Positions 35,767 through 47,719 of a stretch of 64,000 nt of DNA are shown piece after piece. The position numbers were made by a program, and so were the translations under genes. Under the pieces are notes generated by a model. That model was not told where the DNA came from, did not search any database, and saw nothing but the letters and a program-made list of their open reading frames with translations. The DNA is from Talpa occidentalis. Lineage: Eukaryota; Chordata; Mammalia; Eulipotyphla; Talpidae. The first letter of the stretch is position 1, and each line of letters opens with the position of its first letter. The DNA lies in NCBI RefSeq assembly GCF_014898055.3, contig NW_026555331.1:103863694-103927693 (forward strand), given 5' to 3'.

Positions 35767-35824
35767 TTGTATACAATACAATAATTGTACAATACAATTA
35801 TTGTATACAAATTGTATACAATAA
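35767..35824. repeat. AT-rich palindromic cluster
   Basis: TTGTATACAATA recurs in inverted order around 35768-35810, and the 12-bp palindrome ATTGTATACAAT is repeated, giving several possible cruciforms. Confidence 0.75.
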
Positions 35825-36163
35825 TACAAAATTAATTGAAATTAATAATGAATTCTGCAATTTTAATCCAAGAAAATCCAAATTATTTTTATCTCTCAAT
35901 TATAGTAATTTCTATCTAGGCACTAGATTTCTGGTCCAATTATAGTTTGCTACCTGTAAGTTCTTTACTAATTTAATCTCTTTTCTTAATATTCTTATTG
36001 CAAAACAGAGAGGCAAAAATTAAGTAAAAAAGAAAACTGAAAAATATCATGCATGACCTATCCAGAAGCACTATTAATACTATTAACACCTTCTTGTAGG
36101 CCATCTTTACTCAGTTTCTGGTTTTTCTTTATTCTTATTTTTAATAAGAATATTCCAAATGCG

Positions 36164-36404
36164 GGGCCTCCCTGGTGGTGCAAGGGGTTAAGTCTCAGCC
36201 ACTGCAGCACAGGTTCAATCCCTGGCCAGGGAGCTAGCCCACATGGTGCAGCAGACCTCTTCTGTCTCGCCCGCTGCTCCCCTCAGCAGTGTATTTCAGT
36301 AGATCTGGCTGTTCTGCTCCCCACTCTGTCTCTGGTACCCCCTCCCCCACACCTCTGGTCTACACCCCAGCTCTCGTATGCATAAGTAAATAAATCCTAA
36401 AAAA
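36164..36404 (+). mobile_element. tRNA-derived SINE, older type
   Basis: The head GGGCCTCCCTGGTGGTGCAA carries an older-type GGGGTTAAGTCTCAG segment. A 10-bp duplication AATATTCCAA (36149-36158 and 36405-36414) bounds it. The tail ends TAAATAAATCCTAAAA. The next SINE starts immediately after the right-hand duplication. Confidence 0.92.
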
Positions 36405-36414
36405 AATATTCCAA

Positions 36415-36679
36415 GGGCCTCTCCTGGTGGCGCAGTGGTTGAGCGCTGGGCTGCAAAGCTGCCCACAGCCTCTGCAGCACCGGTTCGATCCCTAGCCACT
36501 GGCGAGGGTCCCACATGGTGCAGCAGACCTCTCCTGGCTCACCAGCTGCTCCCCTCAGCAGTGTATTTTGTCGGTCTGCCTGTTCTCTTCCCCTCTCTGG
36601 CTCTGGTAAATTCTCTCACCCTCCGTGCTTCTGACTGTACCCAGTGCTTGTATAAATAAATAAATAAATCTTAAAAAAA
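36415..36679 (+). mobile_element. tRNA-derived SINE, younger type, abutting the previous copy
   Basis: The head GGGCCTCTCCTGGTGGCGCA and GGTTGAGCGCTGGGCTGCAA mark the younger type. B box GGTTCGATCCC is intact (36484-36494). The tail is (AAAT)n, TCTT and poly(A). It inserted directly into the right flank of the copy at 36164; the outer right flank ATATTCTAAATG resembles the original left flank ATATTCCAAATG. Confidence 0.92.
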
Positions 36680-37239
36680 TATATTCTAAATGTATTCAAA
36701 TATATTTCATTAACCTCATACATTTCTGATCCACAATATATGTGTGTTTCATTATAAACTGTTTCTGTTTTGAATTCCTTTTTAAAAAGTAAAATAATCG
36801 CCTCAATTTAGATTTTGGTTTTAATTCTTATTCTGTAAAAAAATACTATCTGATGATAAATAGGTTGGTATGAAGATCATTTAATTGCAACATAGCAGTT
36901 GAGTAAGGATCTACAACTGTCTGCTACAATCTAAGGAAAAATGCAAATGTACAGATGCTGAGCTCATTTGTTACAGGCTTGGTTCTGTGCTCTCTGTTCA
37001 CTTATGCAAATACAGTCTTCCTCATCATGCACAGTGCAACTTAACCTCATTTTCAAGAATCCAAGAAAGAAAAGGCACAAGCTCATAAGATGAACCATCA
37101 CCTATTAGGCTTATTGGCTCCGTATCCTTTGCACAGCCGTGGTTTCCAATAACTTTTTTGGGGGTGGAGGGTCTATGAGGGCAAAAGAATTTTCACATAA
37201 AATTAAGACATTTGCCTTTCTCATTGTTGTTAACATTTG

Positions 37240-38205
37240 TACTGATGCCATGGAGCAATGATGGGTAAATTGCTGACACCTCAGCATAAATCAACGCAGT
37301 GGTAACAAACTGTCACTGCATTCTTCACTGCCTTGAACTAGCATTAACAACAAACCAACAAGCCAGTTTTACCTTAGAATGACCTTGATGAAGCAGTAAA
37401 AACTATTATTTTCATATAACATCAGTCATGAGCATATGCCTTTTTTACATCCTGTGTGACAAAATCAAAGGAATGCATGAAGCACTTTTGTTGCATCTCC
37501 TGATGAGGAAAAGACTGAACGGGCTGCTTTTTTCATGGACACTGTGTTTACTTGGTAGACAAACTAGGGTTGCTTAGATTTGTGCATTTGGCAGACATTT
37601 TCTCAAAATGAACAAAGTGAGCTTGTTACTTCAAAGAAAACAGCTGACAGTTATTTATCACAATGATAAAATTTGAGCTTTCAGACAAAAAGAATTTTAG
37701 AAATTTATCTCTGTACTATGAACTTGATAGCTCCCCACTGTTTGAAGACTTTTCTAATGAGATTCGAGGTGATATTACTGAACGTGTTTTTGAATTGTAT
37801 CATAATTATGTCAATATTAGGAAGTTCTACATAATACAGTGAACCAATATTTTCCAAGTGCCACTGCATCATTTTACCAAAGCGTGACTGAATAAAAGTC
37901 ATTCAAAGTACAAAACAGAGCCACAAATTTTACTGTAGCAAAGTATGAAAAGTTCATTGATACGGCTTTGGATTCCATACTGCAACTAACTTTTAACTAG
38001 CATTTGTTAAGTCAGATACAGTATCAAAGAAGAATATTTATAATTACCTGCACTTTTAACTCTTTAACAAACATTTTACATATTTCTGAGTTTTAATTTC
38101 TAATATAGTAAATACTGAGAGGCATAATTCATATAAACAAAAGCTTTTAGGGTCATCAAATAATTTTAAGATTATAAAGGACTCCTGAGATCGAAAAGTT
38201 TAAGA
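37240..38205 (+). pseudogene. decayed hAT-superfamily (Charlie-like) transposase
   Basis: Plus-strand text follows the C-terminal half of a hAT transposase of the ZBED/FAM200-like kind. In shifting frames one can read fragments such as LMKQ (for LTDEAVK), HKALLLHL-like, AAFFMDT, LVDKLGLLRFVHLADIFS and VSLLLQRKQLT, then EFYNLYH-like and EKFIDTALDSILQL. Frameshifts and stops are frequent, so it is long dead. After 38030 a non-coding tail (TTTCTGAGTTTTAATTTCTA, then AGGACTCCTGAGATCGAAAAG) resembles the element's 3' end. Family assignment is from recognition of the pattern, and the exact Charlie subfamily is uncertain. Confidence 0.65.
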
Positions 38206-38439
38206 ATTATTATCCTGTGCCTTCTAGGGTAGTTTTAGAAATATCTAAGTATGTTGATCTACATCATGAAAAAATTGCTATCCTGCTAACCAGAACACTG
38301 TTTGATAATTATTTTATATTCCCAAAGCATACAATCTCAGGACTGAATCACATTACACTGCTGACTCATATCAAGCTCTTGTACTTCTATGTGCTTTTCC
38401 CATTTGCTATAAAGCCAAGTCTTTCCTTTCTCCAACTTG

Positions 38440-38870
38440 TATAACTAGATTTTTGGAGCAAGTGTGATACCCTATCATATTTCATCTTGTTAGATTTGAT
38501 CCATGATTTTGATCTATTGAGAGCAAAGTCTGTATATCTTCATCCAAGGCATTGATAGATATGATGTTATGACAATATTGAGAATCAAGCCCTAAGGTAT
38601 TCACAAAATCAATTAACTGTACCCTTTGGGCAGAGTTGTATAGTCAGTTACCCAATTGGTCATTAATATCTGTAAAGATTTCATGAGAATCCTGGCCAAA
38701 TGCCTGACTGAAGTCCAGCTATATGTCTATCATTTCCTTGAACCTATGTTGGGTTCTAACAATCATTATTTCATCTTCTAGATAGCATAAAGAATTCTTA
38801 TTGATACCTTATTTTAGCAGTTTCTTTGGAGTCTGCTTTGAAGACCCTAAACTATATAGAATTTTCAGAA
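38440..38870 (-). repeat. CR1/L3 LINE fragment
   Basis: Antisense CR1/L3 reverse-transcriptase phrases survive: TTTCATGAGAATCCTGGCCAA, then ATGCCTGACTGAAGTCCAG and CCTATGTTGGGTTCTAAC. Strongly decayed. Confidence 0.6.
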
Positions 38871-39429
38871 TCCACCAGCAGTGGAAAATGTGGTGTTCCT
38901 CCCAGATGCCCTCTGCAGGGTTAACACAGCCATCCACCAACTGCTGGGACACAGGGTGCTTTGTTCATGGCTGTCCCCCTCAGGAGAAAATGTCCTTAGC
39001 TGTTGGGAATTGCCTCACTCAAGGTTACACCCTCCCAGAGGACAGCCCAGAGCCAACGAGTAACTGATGTGGGGGTACAAAGACAGGCACCTTTGCCTCG
39101 ATTTGGCACTCAGCTTCAGAGTGCCCCAAAAGTTCAGCTGAGGCCAGTCATGCTGCATTGTGGGTCAGCTTCTCCTGACCAATTCTACCTTCCTTACTTT
39201 GATACAAGAGTAGATCACAAGATCACTCACCTACAAATCTTATATTCAGAATTGTCTCAGCCTTTCAGGGAATCAACTTCAGATACTACAACTTTCTACT
39301 CCTTGAAGAGTTTCCAATTTAATCACTCAAGTCCACACTCTCTCACCCTGCATGTTTCCCTCAGTATCAGTGACAGTGACTCAATGACTTCACTTGCAAG
39401 TTGTTTGTGAAGCAATCTTATCTTAATTC

Positions 39430-39690
39430 CTACTCATCTTTAAGACATGGCTCAAATGTCTCCCACCTTTGGATGCTTTTACCAAACCCCTCCAGGCAAC
39501 TTGCCTTTGGACACTCATAGCCTGAGTACAGACCTCCAATATAATTCCTCTTATAGAGTATTATTAACATTTGTTTACCAGTCTACTTTGCTCCAAGTGG
39601 GAACTCCCCCTAGTATATTTATGTTACCACAGTCTAACACAGGGACTGGAAGAAAAATTGTTCTCTGTGAATATTTGCGGAATGAAAACT
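39430..39690 (+). repeat. L2 LINE 3' end
   Basis: Phrases follow the L2 tail: GGCTCAAATGTCTCCCACC, CCTCCAGGCAACTTGCC, a degraded ATTTGTTTACC, CACAGGGACTGGAAG and GTGAATATTTGCGGAATGAA. Confidence 0.7.
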
Positions 39691-40064
39691 AAGTGGATTT
39701 TGATTAGCTAGGTGTTCTATAAGAATCTCTGCTCAACCCAGGTTTCTGTCACCTCTTACCTATCCTATTGGTTGGAGCACAATTCTTGACAAAAAAGGAA
39801 ACAAATTAAATAGAAACTACTTAAACTACTGCTTCTAATAAAATTCAAAATCAAATTTAAAAAAAGCAATTGTACACCTTTTTTGTTCTTAGCATAACCT
39901 AAAAATTTCAGCTATTTTCATATTTTCTTTATTTTGCTATTTCAATGGTTGATATATGCCCCTTTAAAAGCTGCAACTCATTGGATAGTCTAGGTTCTCT
40001 ACCATTTTTCCTCATTGGGATCATTAAGATTAAATGGTATTATAAAATACTTGTTATTAGTCTT

Positions 40065-40081
40065 TAATACTATACATTTGT
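40065..40081. repeat. target-site duplication, left copy, of the SINE at 40082
   Basis: TAATACTATACATTTGT, repeated perfectly at 40352-40368. Confidence 0.93.
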
Positions 40082-40351
40082 TTTTTTTTTTTTTAAAGAT
40101 TTATTTATTTATTTATACAAGCACTGGGTAGTCAGAAGCGCGGGAGGGTGAGAGAATTCACCAGAGCCAGAGCGGGGAGCAGAGCAGGCAGAAGGACCGA
40201 AGTACACTGCTGAGGGGAGCAGCGGGCAGCAGGAGAGGTCTGCACGCCATGTGGGACCCTCTCCAGGCTGCCGGGGATCAAACCAGCGCTGCAGAGGCTG
40301 CGGGCAGCTTCGCAGCCCAGCGCTCAACCGCTGCGCCACCAGGGGAGGCCC
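40082..40351 (-). mobile_element. tRNA-derived SINE, younger type
   Basis: Reversed copy: poly(T), AAAGATTTATTTATTT, body, and head at 40351 (GGGCCTCCCCTGGTGGCGCA on the minus strand). Perfect 17-base target duplications flank it. CpG sites are partly kept. It lies in the same orientation as SKAP2 transcription. Confidence 0.95.
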
Positions 40352-40368
40352 TAATACTATACATTTGT
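40352..40368. repeat. target-site duplication, right copy, of the SINE at 40082
   Basis: Perfect match to 40065-40081. Confidence 0.93.
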
Positions 40369-41094
40369 GCCTATGCTTTTACTAAATTTTCTGAAGATCC
40401 TGTATTGCCTTCCTAAAGTCTAGGCAAGTATGTCTGGTTGATGGCTAGTCTTTACCTCACTGGCTATGATGGATTCTAAGATAACAACTGCTTTTGTATA
40501 ATTTTTTTCCACAATTAAATCTGGATCTTACAGTAGTTTCCCGATTTATTTCCTATATCCTTCAACCTCACTCATTTCTGTAATAGCCTACTTGCATGTT
40601 TAAACTGTACCTGAAGAAAGAAGATGCAATGGTAATGACTGTTTATTGCTTTTCCTCCCTCTCCATATTGTTAGTGTCAGTTCCTCTTAGGTAAAGATCC
40701 TAAGTTGTATAAAGTAAATGAAAAAAAAATAAAAACAAAAACAAAACCAAACAACCAGCAGCCACCCTGATTGTGTGTGTTCCAGCTCTAAGAAATTGAA
40801 GGTTGGGAGAGAATCACTCTTGGTCCCTTTGTCCTTTGTGCTCAATTGGCTATGCCTGAAGGTAACAGCTACCATAGCTTAGAAGCCCTATATCCAAGGA
40901 ATGAAAGGGATCAAGCATACAGTGCTGAATATTTAATATCTATAGGGCAATTTTCAAATAATATCTCCACTTGTATTTTTCTATTACTACCCATGCTCTC
41001 TCTGCGATATGTAAGTTCCAGTTTGGGAGCAGATATTATGAGCTACATCAATACCCCTGGCATAACACCATGAAACCGGCTGATTACCTAGAAT

Positions 41095-41268
41095 AGTGGT
41101 TCTCAAACTAGCAGGCATCAGAATCACCTGGAGGCTTGCTTAAACAGATTCCTGGGTTCTACACATAGAGACTGATTCAGCGTATTTGGAGTGGGCCTAA
41201 GATTGTACATTTCTAATAAGCTCCCAGCCCATGATACTGGTCCAGGGACCATACTTTGAGAACCACTG
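41095..41268 (+). mobile_element. MER5A-type non-autonomous hAT element
   Basis: Terminal inverted repeats AGTGGTTCTCAAAC and TTTGAGAACCACTG bound 174 bp. Internal text GGCATCAGAATCACCTGGAG and CTGATTCAG is typical of MER5A. Possible decayed 8-bp flanks (CTAGAATA and AGCTAGAG). Confidence 0.85.
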
Positions 41269-41498
41269 AGCTAGAGGGCTATCTTCTGAGGCTTTCATTG
41301 TTAATGATTTGGGTGTTCTATCACAATTCAAAAATAATTAGAACATTGTATCTTCAAATATCAATTGTTTTTTAAGCTTTAAAACGCAGGTATACCTAGA
41401 TGATACTAATGTAAAATTAATTGTAATAGAATAAAGAAGAAATTAATTCCAAAAGACAGAGTTGAACTATATAAACACAAATAAAATTTGTATTCCAG

Positions 41499-41771
41499 GG
41501 GCCTCCCTGGTGACACAGGGGTTAAAGACAGTGCTATCAAGCTATCGCCAGCCACTGCAACATTAGTTTGATCCCCAGCCAGGGAGCTACCCACATGGTG
41601 CAGCAGACTGTTCCTGTCTCACTGGCTGCTCCCCTCAGCAATGTATTTCTGTCAATCTGCCTGTTCTGCTCTCCACTCTGTCTCTGGTGAATCCTCTCAC
41701 CCCTCCATCCCCCCCGCAACCTCTGGCCTACACCCCAGTTCTTGTATGCATAAATAAATAAATCTAAAAAA
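41499..41771 (+). mobile_element. tRNA-derived SINE, older type
   Basis: The head GGGCCTCCCTGGTGACACAG is followed by CTATCAAGCTATCGCCAGCC, a diagnostic block also present at 48307. The B box is damaged (AGTTTGATCCC). The tail is TAAATAAATAAATCTAAAAAA. Flanks TGTATTCCAG and TGTACCCCAG are a probable decayed duplication. Confidence 0.92.
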
Positions 41772-42940
41772 TATTGTACCCCAGAAGTTCATATTCTTGA
41801 ATTGGAATAACTTTACAAACTATACAGAGAATTATTATGAGGCTAAAGAGAGGCAAATGGCTAAAATGTTGCTGTAATATGCAACTTAAGAGCAAAGTTA
41901 GTATTCGTGAAATTATATTGACATCTTCTTATTTTTAACACTTTTCCAATGACAATATAACTTGGCTAACTCTGACATGCCAAAAAATAAAAACAGCTCC
42001 TTTGAAAAACAGTGTACACTGCTGAAAAACAGGAGAATAGTCATGTTTGTAATGGCCACAGAAAGTGAAAAGCTTGGCATTTGCCCCCTCCATTTTTCTT
42101 TGAGTTGGAAGGCAGCTTGCAAATGGAAAAATCATCTCCCATCACCTCCCTCCCAGAGACTGAATATGATGAAAAAACAGAGTAAGGACAGGCCCTGAAG
42201 CAAGCAGAGCTGAAAGCAGCTTCCGTCCTAGCCAGGAGTCTAAGAAGACTGATTAATCCTGAACAAGATAGCTATAGTTCCTCACTAGATTTGACTGAGT
42301 TAAGACATGAGAAATGCAGCAAATTAAAGCACTTTACATAATACAAAAGAATGACATTCTCAAAATACAAATTTCCCGAAACCTATGAAGATCTGTGCAA
42401 AGACATTCAGAACCATGTTTTTAAGTTATTTTAGTTCTGTGGTAAGTCTTTTCTTGACACACAAATTTATTGTATAATATGCTATCATGCCTAGAAAATA
42501 AAAGATCTTCTGGAACTAGTATATTTCTGTAGAAAGAAATGGTCAAAAGAAGTCAGGCAGGGCCTGTGGTGGGAAGAGGAGAGGTTAGGCACACGAAGCT
42601 GATTTGATAGAGGTCTTGATAGTCATTCCTGCAAAATACTATCTGATGTTCTTCAAAGTACACAGGAATAAAAACTGGAGTGTAAAAAGCAACATGCTTG
42701 CTCATATTTGGCCCCCTGAAGGGTAGGTTGAACTCTCATTTGCAAAGTGTCTATTACTTGGATTCCAGAAATAGGGCCAATATAAACAAAATGTCTGCTT
42801 TTATGTAAAAGTGTCAGGGTATTTTGAATGTACATGGCGGGCAAAGCAGATCTTACTCTTTTAAGGTCCCACCCAACAGTGATGCAGGGTAGCAGATGGA
42901 GTAACTGTATCCATTCTAGAAAGACAAATCCCTGCCACCT

Positions 42941-42966
42941 GGGGGGTTGGGGGGGTCTCGGGGGGC
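42941..42966 (+). other. G-quadruplex-prone G runs
   Basis: GGGGGG, TT, GGGGGGG, TCTC, then GGGGGG (the last run starts 42960). At least four runs of three G are available with very short loops. Confidence 0.75.
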
Positions 42967-45046
42967 CTCCAGTCTACTCGGTGTCAGTGCTCCAAGTCTA
43001 ACCCCAGACTGTTCTCCAGTATGACAAAGCATTCTTGTTTCCTCCTCTTTAAGCCACAACTGTTCAAATACAGTTTTTGAAGTTAAATTTAACATTTTAC
43101 AAACTTTTCATGACTTTTCAGTTAAAACAAATGTTATGCTCTAATTGTGTATATTAAAATGCAATCTAAGGTTTATTCCTATCTAATTAAATAATGTAAT
43201 CAAACATGTAAATTTAGTGATATGCCCAACTATAGTACTTAAAGGGTCATTCAATGTTTATTGTTCTTCCTTGAGTAAGTAATTGATTTAAAAAGAACAC
43301 ATGAAATGACATCTGAACTTTCCTAATCAGTAGAATACTGTTAACTAACTGAAGTAGTAATTGCATGACTTATTTACACTTACTCTCGCTAAATAAAAGT
43401 AGTCATTAACCAGCTACTACACAATTCAGGTTTATAAACGATTTCATCATATGATCCTTACTTAGCTTTGAAAAATAATTTCTGTATTAAAAAAAACTCA
43501 AGAAGAAAAATTATCTCAATATACTTTACTTTAGTGAGGAAATACAATACAGTACTTGGCATGTGTCCACAGGAAAAGTCTGGCTCCCAGATGCTTCTTG
43601 CCAGCCCACAGTGGATTTAACAATGTTTAAACAACTGACAATGTGCACTCCCAGCACTGATGACATAGTGACCAAAAATTCAGCGGGAGCCTGACTCATG
43701 GGTGTTTTCATATATTGAAAAGTAATATCAAAACAAAACAAATCATATGCACACTTCACAAACCCAAAAGATTCAACACAACTCACTGAGTCTTTTAAAA
43801 AGTAGATGACACCAAAATTACATTAAAATGTACAGATAAGACTTGCCATACTACTTTAAGAAATAAAACATTGATTTTTTTTATTGTGTTAGTGTTCTTG
43901 AAAATATGAATATAAACTTTAACTTGGATTCCATATCATAAGTCCAACAATAACTCTTTCTAGCCAATTAATAAACTGGTCGCAAAGCTCATTTATTATA
44001 ATTATACAATTTATATTAATATGCTTGTAAGGCATACCTGTTGCCATACCTGTTTCTATTAGTTTGAACCAAGTAAAACAGCCAGTATTTTACCATTTTT
44101 AGCCTCCAAAATAATAGTTTTATAAGATTCATGGCAAAGTAAAACGTCAAGATTTTGACACCAAAGTAGTAGCCTAATTTTCTTAACTACATAATGTCTA
44201 TGTTCTTGCTACCTGGCCTATAAGTGTATCATTTAACTGGGATGATACTCTTTTTAACCAGGAAGGTTCTGAGTAAAATTTATATCCTACTGTAGCACAT
44301 TCAAGCATAAATAAAATACTGTTAGTATTTAATATGAAATCGTCTGTCACAAATGTAGCCAACAGTGAAAAAGCCATGATACAAATAAAATTACTTTGTG
44401 TGATTTTTCCTATTTCCAGCTGACAAGTTTCTTTGAGATGATATTCTCTTTCTTAATAACAAACAACTTCTGTCACATAATGTTTATGTCATGTAAGTTT
44501 TGCAAATCAATAGTGCAAAAACTGGTTTGACTTTCTCGGGGAGAAAATGATTGATCATCATAGGAAATAAATTATTTAAATTAAAAGGACTTTAATTGGA
44601 ATGCCAACCTTATTTAAAGATATATTCTCATGTAACCACATTAACCTCATTTGACATGACATCAAATGCAAATATGTATTATCCTTAGCTTATAAAACTG
44701 AAGTATTCGTGTGGATATCTATCTTGATGTAACTTTTGAGCAATTCTTTATATATATACAAGTATCATTTTCTCCCTAAACAGTACTAAGCAACCATCTA
44801 GGGTCATTACTTCATAAATTCAGCAGTCATTTAAGATCTCTTCCTTCATAAATTCCACAAAATTTTTTTCTTGTCAAGAAGTAATTAATAATGAGTATAA
44901 AGACCATTAGCACACAGGAGACAGGATATTAGACACCTAACACAAAGCTGTGCCTACAACATATAGTAAGTTTTTTGTGTAAAATGACATGAATTAAGGT
45001 TTATAAATCAAGCACTTATATAATAAATCTAATTTTCTATTGTAGC

Positions 45047-45790
45047 TTTTTTTTTTTTTTGGCAATAATCAGTTATGCAGTGGAATGGCTAGAAATTCAA
45101 CATCCAGCAATATGGTTAACCACGCTGAAATATGGACCCAACCTGAAGTGGCATACTGACCATTTGCAGGGTGGGGTTGAGGTTGGACTTTTAACATCCT
45201 CAAGGATACAGGAGATGTGACCTTGGGCCGAGAAGCACAGAGCTGGAAGTAAGATGCCCTGGTCCCTCCACCCAGTTCAGGGACTTCACAAGGAAGCTTT
45301 TTGTCTTCCCATGATTCTAGAAGGTGGTGGTCAGAGGGGGAGGGAAAGGGTTTCCTGTGAGAAATCAAAACCCCAACCCTGTACAATGTGAGATCCAAAT
45401 TTATACTCCCCTCAAGTGTGATACTCCCAAGCCAAGAAATTGAACATAAAAATTGTGAAACTCCTGGGGCTCTGGCAGAAGCAAATGTAAAACCATCGTG
45501 TGCAGGAGCATTTCCAGAACCCAGGGCACACAGCACTCCCGCAGGGGCAGGGAGAAAACCTGATAAGCTCGCAATACTTGGAGCCAGCAGAAGAGCTGCC
45601 CATGTAAACAGGCAATTCCTGTGTGGCCAGCTGTGATAGAAGTCAACAGAGAATGCTGTGTGAGCAGGGAGGAGAGCTAAGAAATTTAAGGAAAAGACCA
45701 AGGAAATGTAAATCTTTATTTTCATAGTGCTGCTAAGCTGGAGATTCAAAATACAAATTGCACTAGTCTGATCCCTTTGCATTCATCCAG
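45047..45790 (-). other. GC-richer insert-like segment with a 237-codon ORF, unknown
   Basis: After a poly(T) (45047-45060) the sequence turns markedly richer in GC than its flanks for about 730 bases, and carries an ATG-led minus-strand frame of 237 codons (45782-45069), the longest in the window. The poly(T) on the left suggests a reverse-transcribed insert in minus orientation. The translation (SVDFYHSWPHRNCLFTWA, ALGSGNAPAHDGFTF) shows no domain I recognise, has a hydrophobic N-terminal part, and its codons run through what look like repeat phrases. No target duplication was found. It may be an old LTR or LINE piece, or a processed pseudogene. Confidence 0.3.
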
Positions 45791-46289
45791 TGAAGGATTG
45801 ATCCCGCGTGAATATTTTCTGGGTCTTTGGACCATCTGGTTTTTAATGTCTCAAGCAATGGGGTTTCTTCCACACTTCCTTTGGAAAGATTTTTTTGTTG
45901 TTGTTGAAACAAAAAAAAAATAGGTTTAAATATTGAGGGGACATGGAGGCTGGTTCTAAAAATCTTTTTTTTTTCTTGTCAATTCATTCTTAAATCCTTG
46001 CATAAATATAAATTCTCTCCTTTCTGTATGATACGAATTTGCTTATTATTTGCCTCCTCGTGAACACTTTTTAAAAGGGTCTTCATTTACTAAACTCCGT
46101 GACCTTAATCATGTTGCTTTCATCTTCCAAATGCTCTTTAGATGGTGTTCAGAACCACACTTCTGCTGGCTGCCATACATAAGTTCTTCCAGCTATCTCA
46201 TGTACAGACAGCGGCTTGGCTCTAGTCTTTGCTTATCAGTCTCCTCTCGGCCTCTGGTTACTTAACTTATTCAAAACTATTTCTCATGG

Positions 46290-46445
46290 CATATTTGTTA
46301 TGCTTTATATTTCTAGTTAACAAACTCTGAGATAAATTGGTCAATATTGACATGTAATGTTGCCAAATAAATACTTGTTGCATGAATAATTGATAATAAA
46401 TAGCTTACTGCATGAATAATGAATAACTGAATTGCTTATATAAAA
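46290..46445 (+). repeat. possible L2 tail
   Basis: CAAATAAATACTTGTTGCATGAATAA recalls the L2 end; a TGCATGAATAAT word is then repeated twice. Confidence 0.35.
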
Positions 46446-47719
46446 GAAGGGCTTTTTCTTTTCTCATTTCATTTTATGTTTCATTTTCTTCACCTTTCCT
46501 TTTCAGCTCATTACAATTTTAAACCATCTCTTCAGGATACCTTTAAAATTACTCTGGGCTCTCAGGAAGTACTAAACAATTAGACTCAATATTCATATAT
46601 TTTAAAGTGTCTAGACGTGCATACTTACATGTGTTAGGGTTACTGTCTTTTACTGTTATTTTGTAAGTAATATTGGGAGAAATTATATTTTGTGGATCCA
46701 GATGAACTTCCTCTTGACCCACTAATCAAACACGGTTTCCAGGAAGAGGTGAGATATAAGGTAATTTTTGAAAGAAAACATAGGCTGACCAGGGAAATGA
46801 AATGAGGTTATCTGGTGTATGAGAGAGTGAAGCAGCGACGTAAAGTCAGGAGCAGGACATGTAAACAGGGGGCTGAGAAAAGGAGCTGGCGTAATGGAAG
46901 GAAAGGGTGTGGAGAGAAGGGAAACAAAGGACTTCACGTAAGCTGACTGGTTCTAGCAGTGAAGGAACTGAATTGTGACCAGTTTTCTTTTTCCAGATCC
47001 ACCAATGACTTCTGTGACCACTGGATCAAAGTAATGTCTTGAAAGAACATTTTAAAATGCTTTTCCCAAGCATCTTTCTGATCATTGATTCTTAACCTGT
47101 GATCTACCATTCTTCAAGCTGCTTATGCAACTTTCCATATCTGAACTTATTTTTAAATTTATATTTAAACATGAAGCTCATCGTTTTCTTACTAGTTACA
47201 TTAAGTTCTCTGACTTTTGTCCCTGCAGATGTCGGCTTTTAAAAAAATCAGAGTTATGATTCTGTGCTCCTTAGACCTACTTTATCTGTGGCCTTTAATA
47301 AATGAGTGGAAGGAAAGGAGAATGTCATTTCCTGGGAAATGTCCTGCTTGAGATGACTAACCTACCACAGGGAACTGGTAACTCAACCTAGCCCTGTGGC
47401 TCACAGTAGATGATCTATCTTTAATGGTACAAAAGACTGATGACATGAGTGCTTTTCATCACTCAATGCATTACATTTCATAAGTTTATTTATTTGAGAC
47501 TATGCCCACTGGAACATAATGTTAGATTTTAAAGTAGTTTTGGGGGATCAGCCATACTTTGATACACCACGGATAGTATACTATTTAGTATAATCCTTCT
47601 TTTAGGATTTTGCAGTAACTAGTAGGGGGAAGGTAGAGGGAGAGAAGAGACTTTTAATTTAACTAACAAGTCCCTCTCACTAAAGACTATTTTAATCACT
47701 ATCATTCATTGGCTTCTTA

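Noticed and set aside
36053..36659. Three ORFs of 72-110 codons
   Set aside because: They run through the two adjoining SINEs and their tails.
40338..40351. CTCF-like text CCACCAGGGGAGGCC in SINE heads
   Set aside because: It matches the first ten core positions but breaks the essential GGC; most copies have three mismatches. Not convincing as a spread CTCF site.
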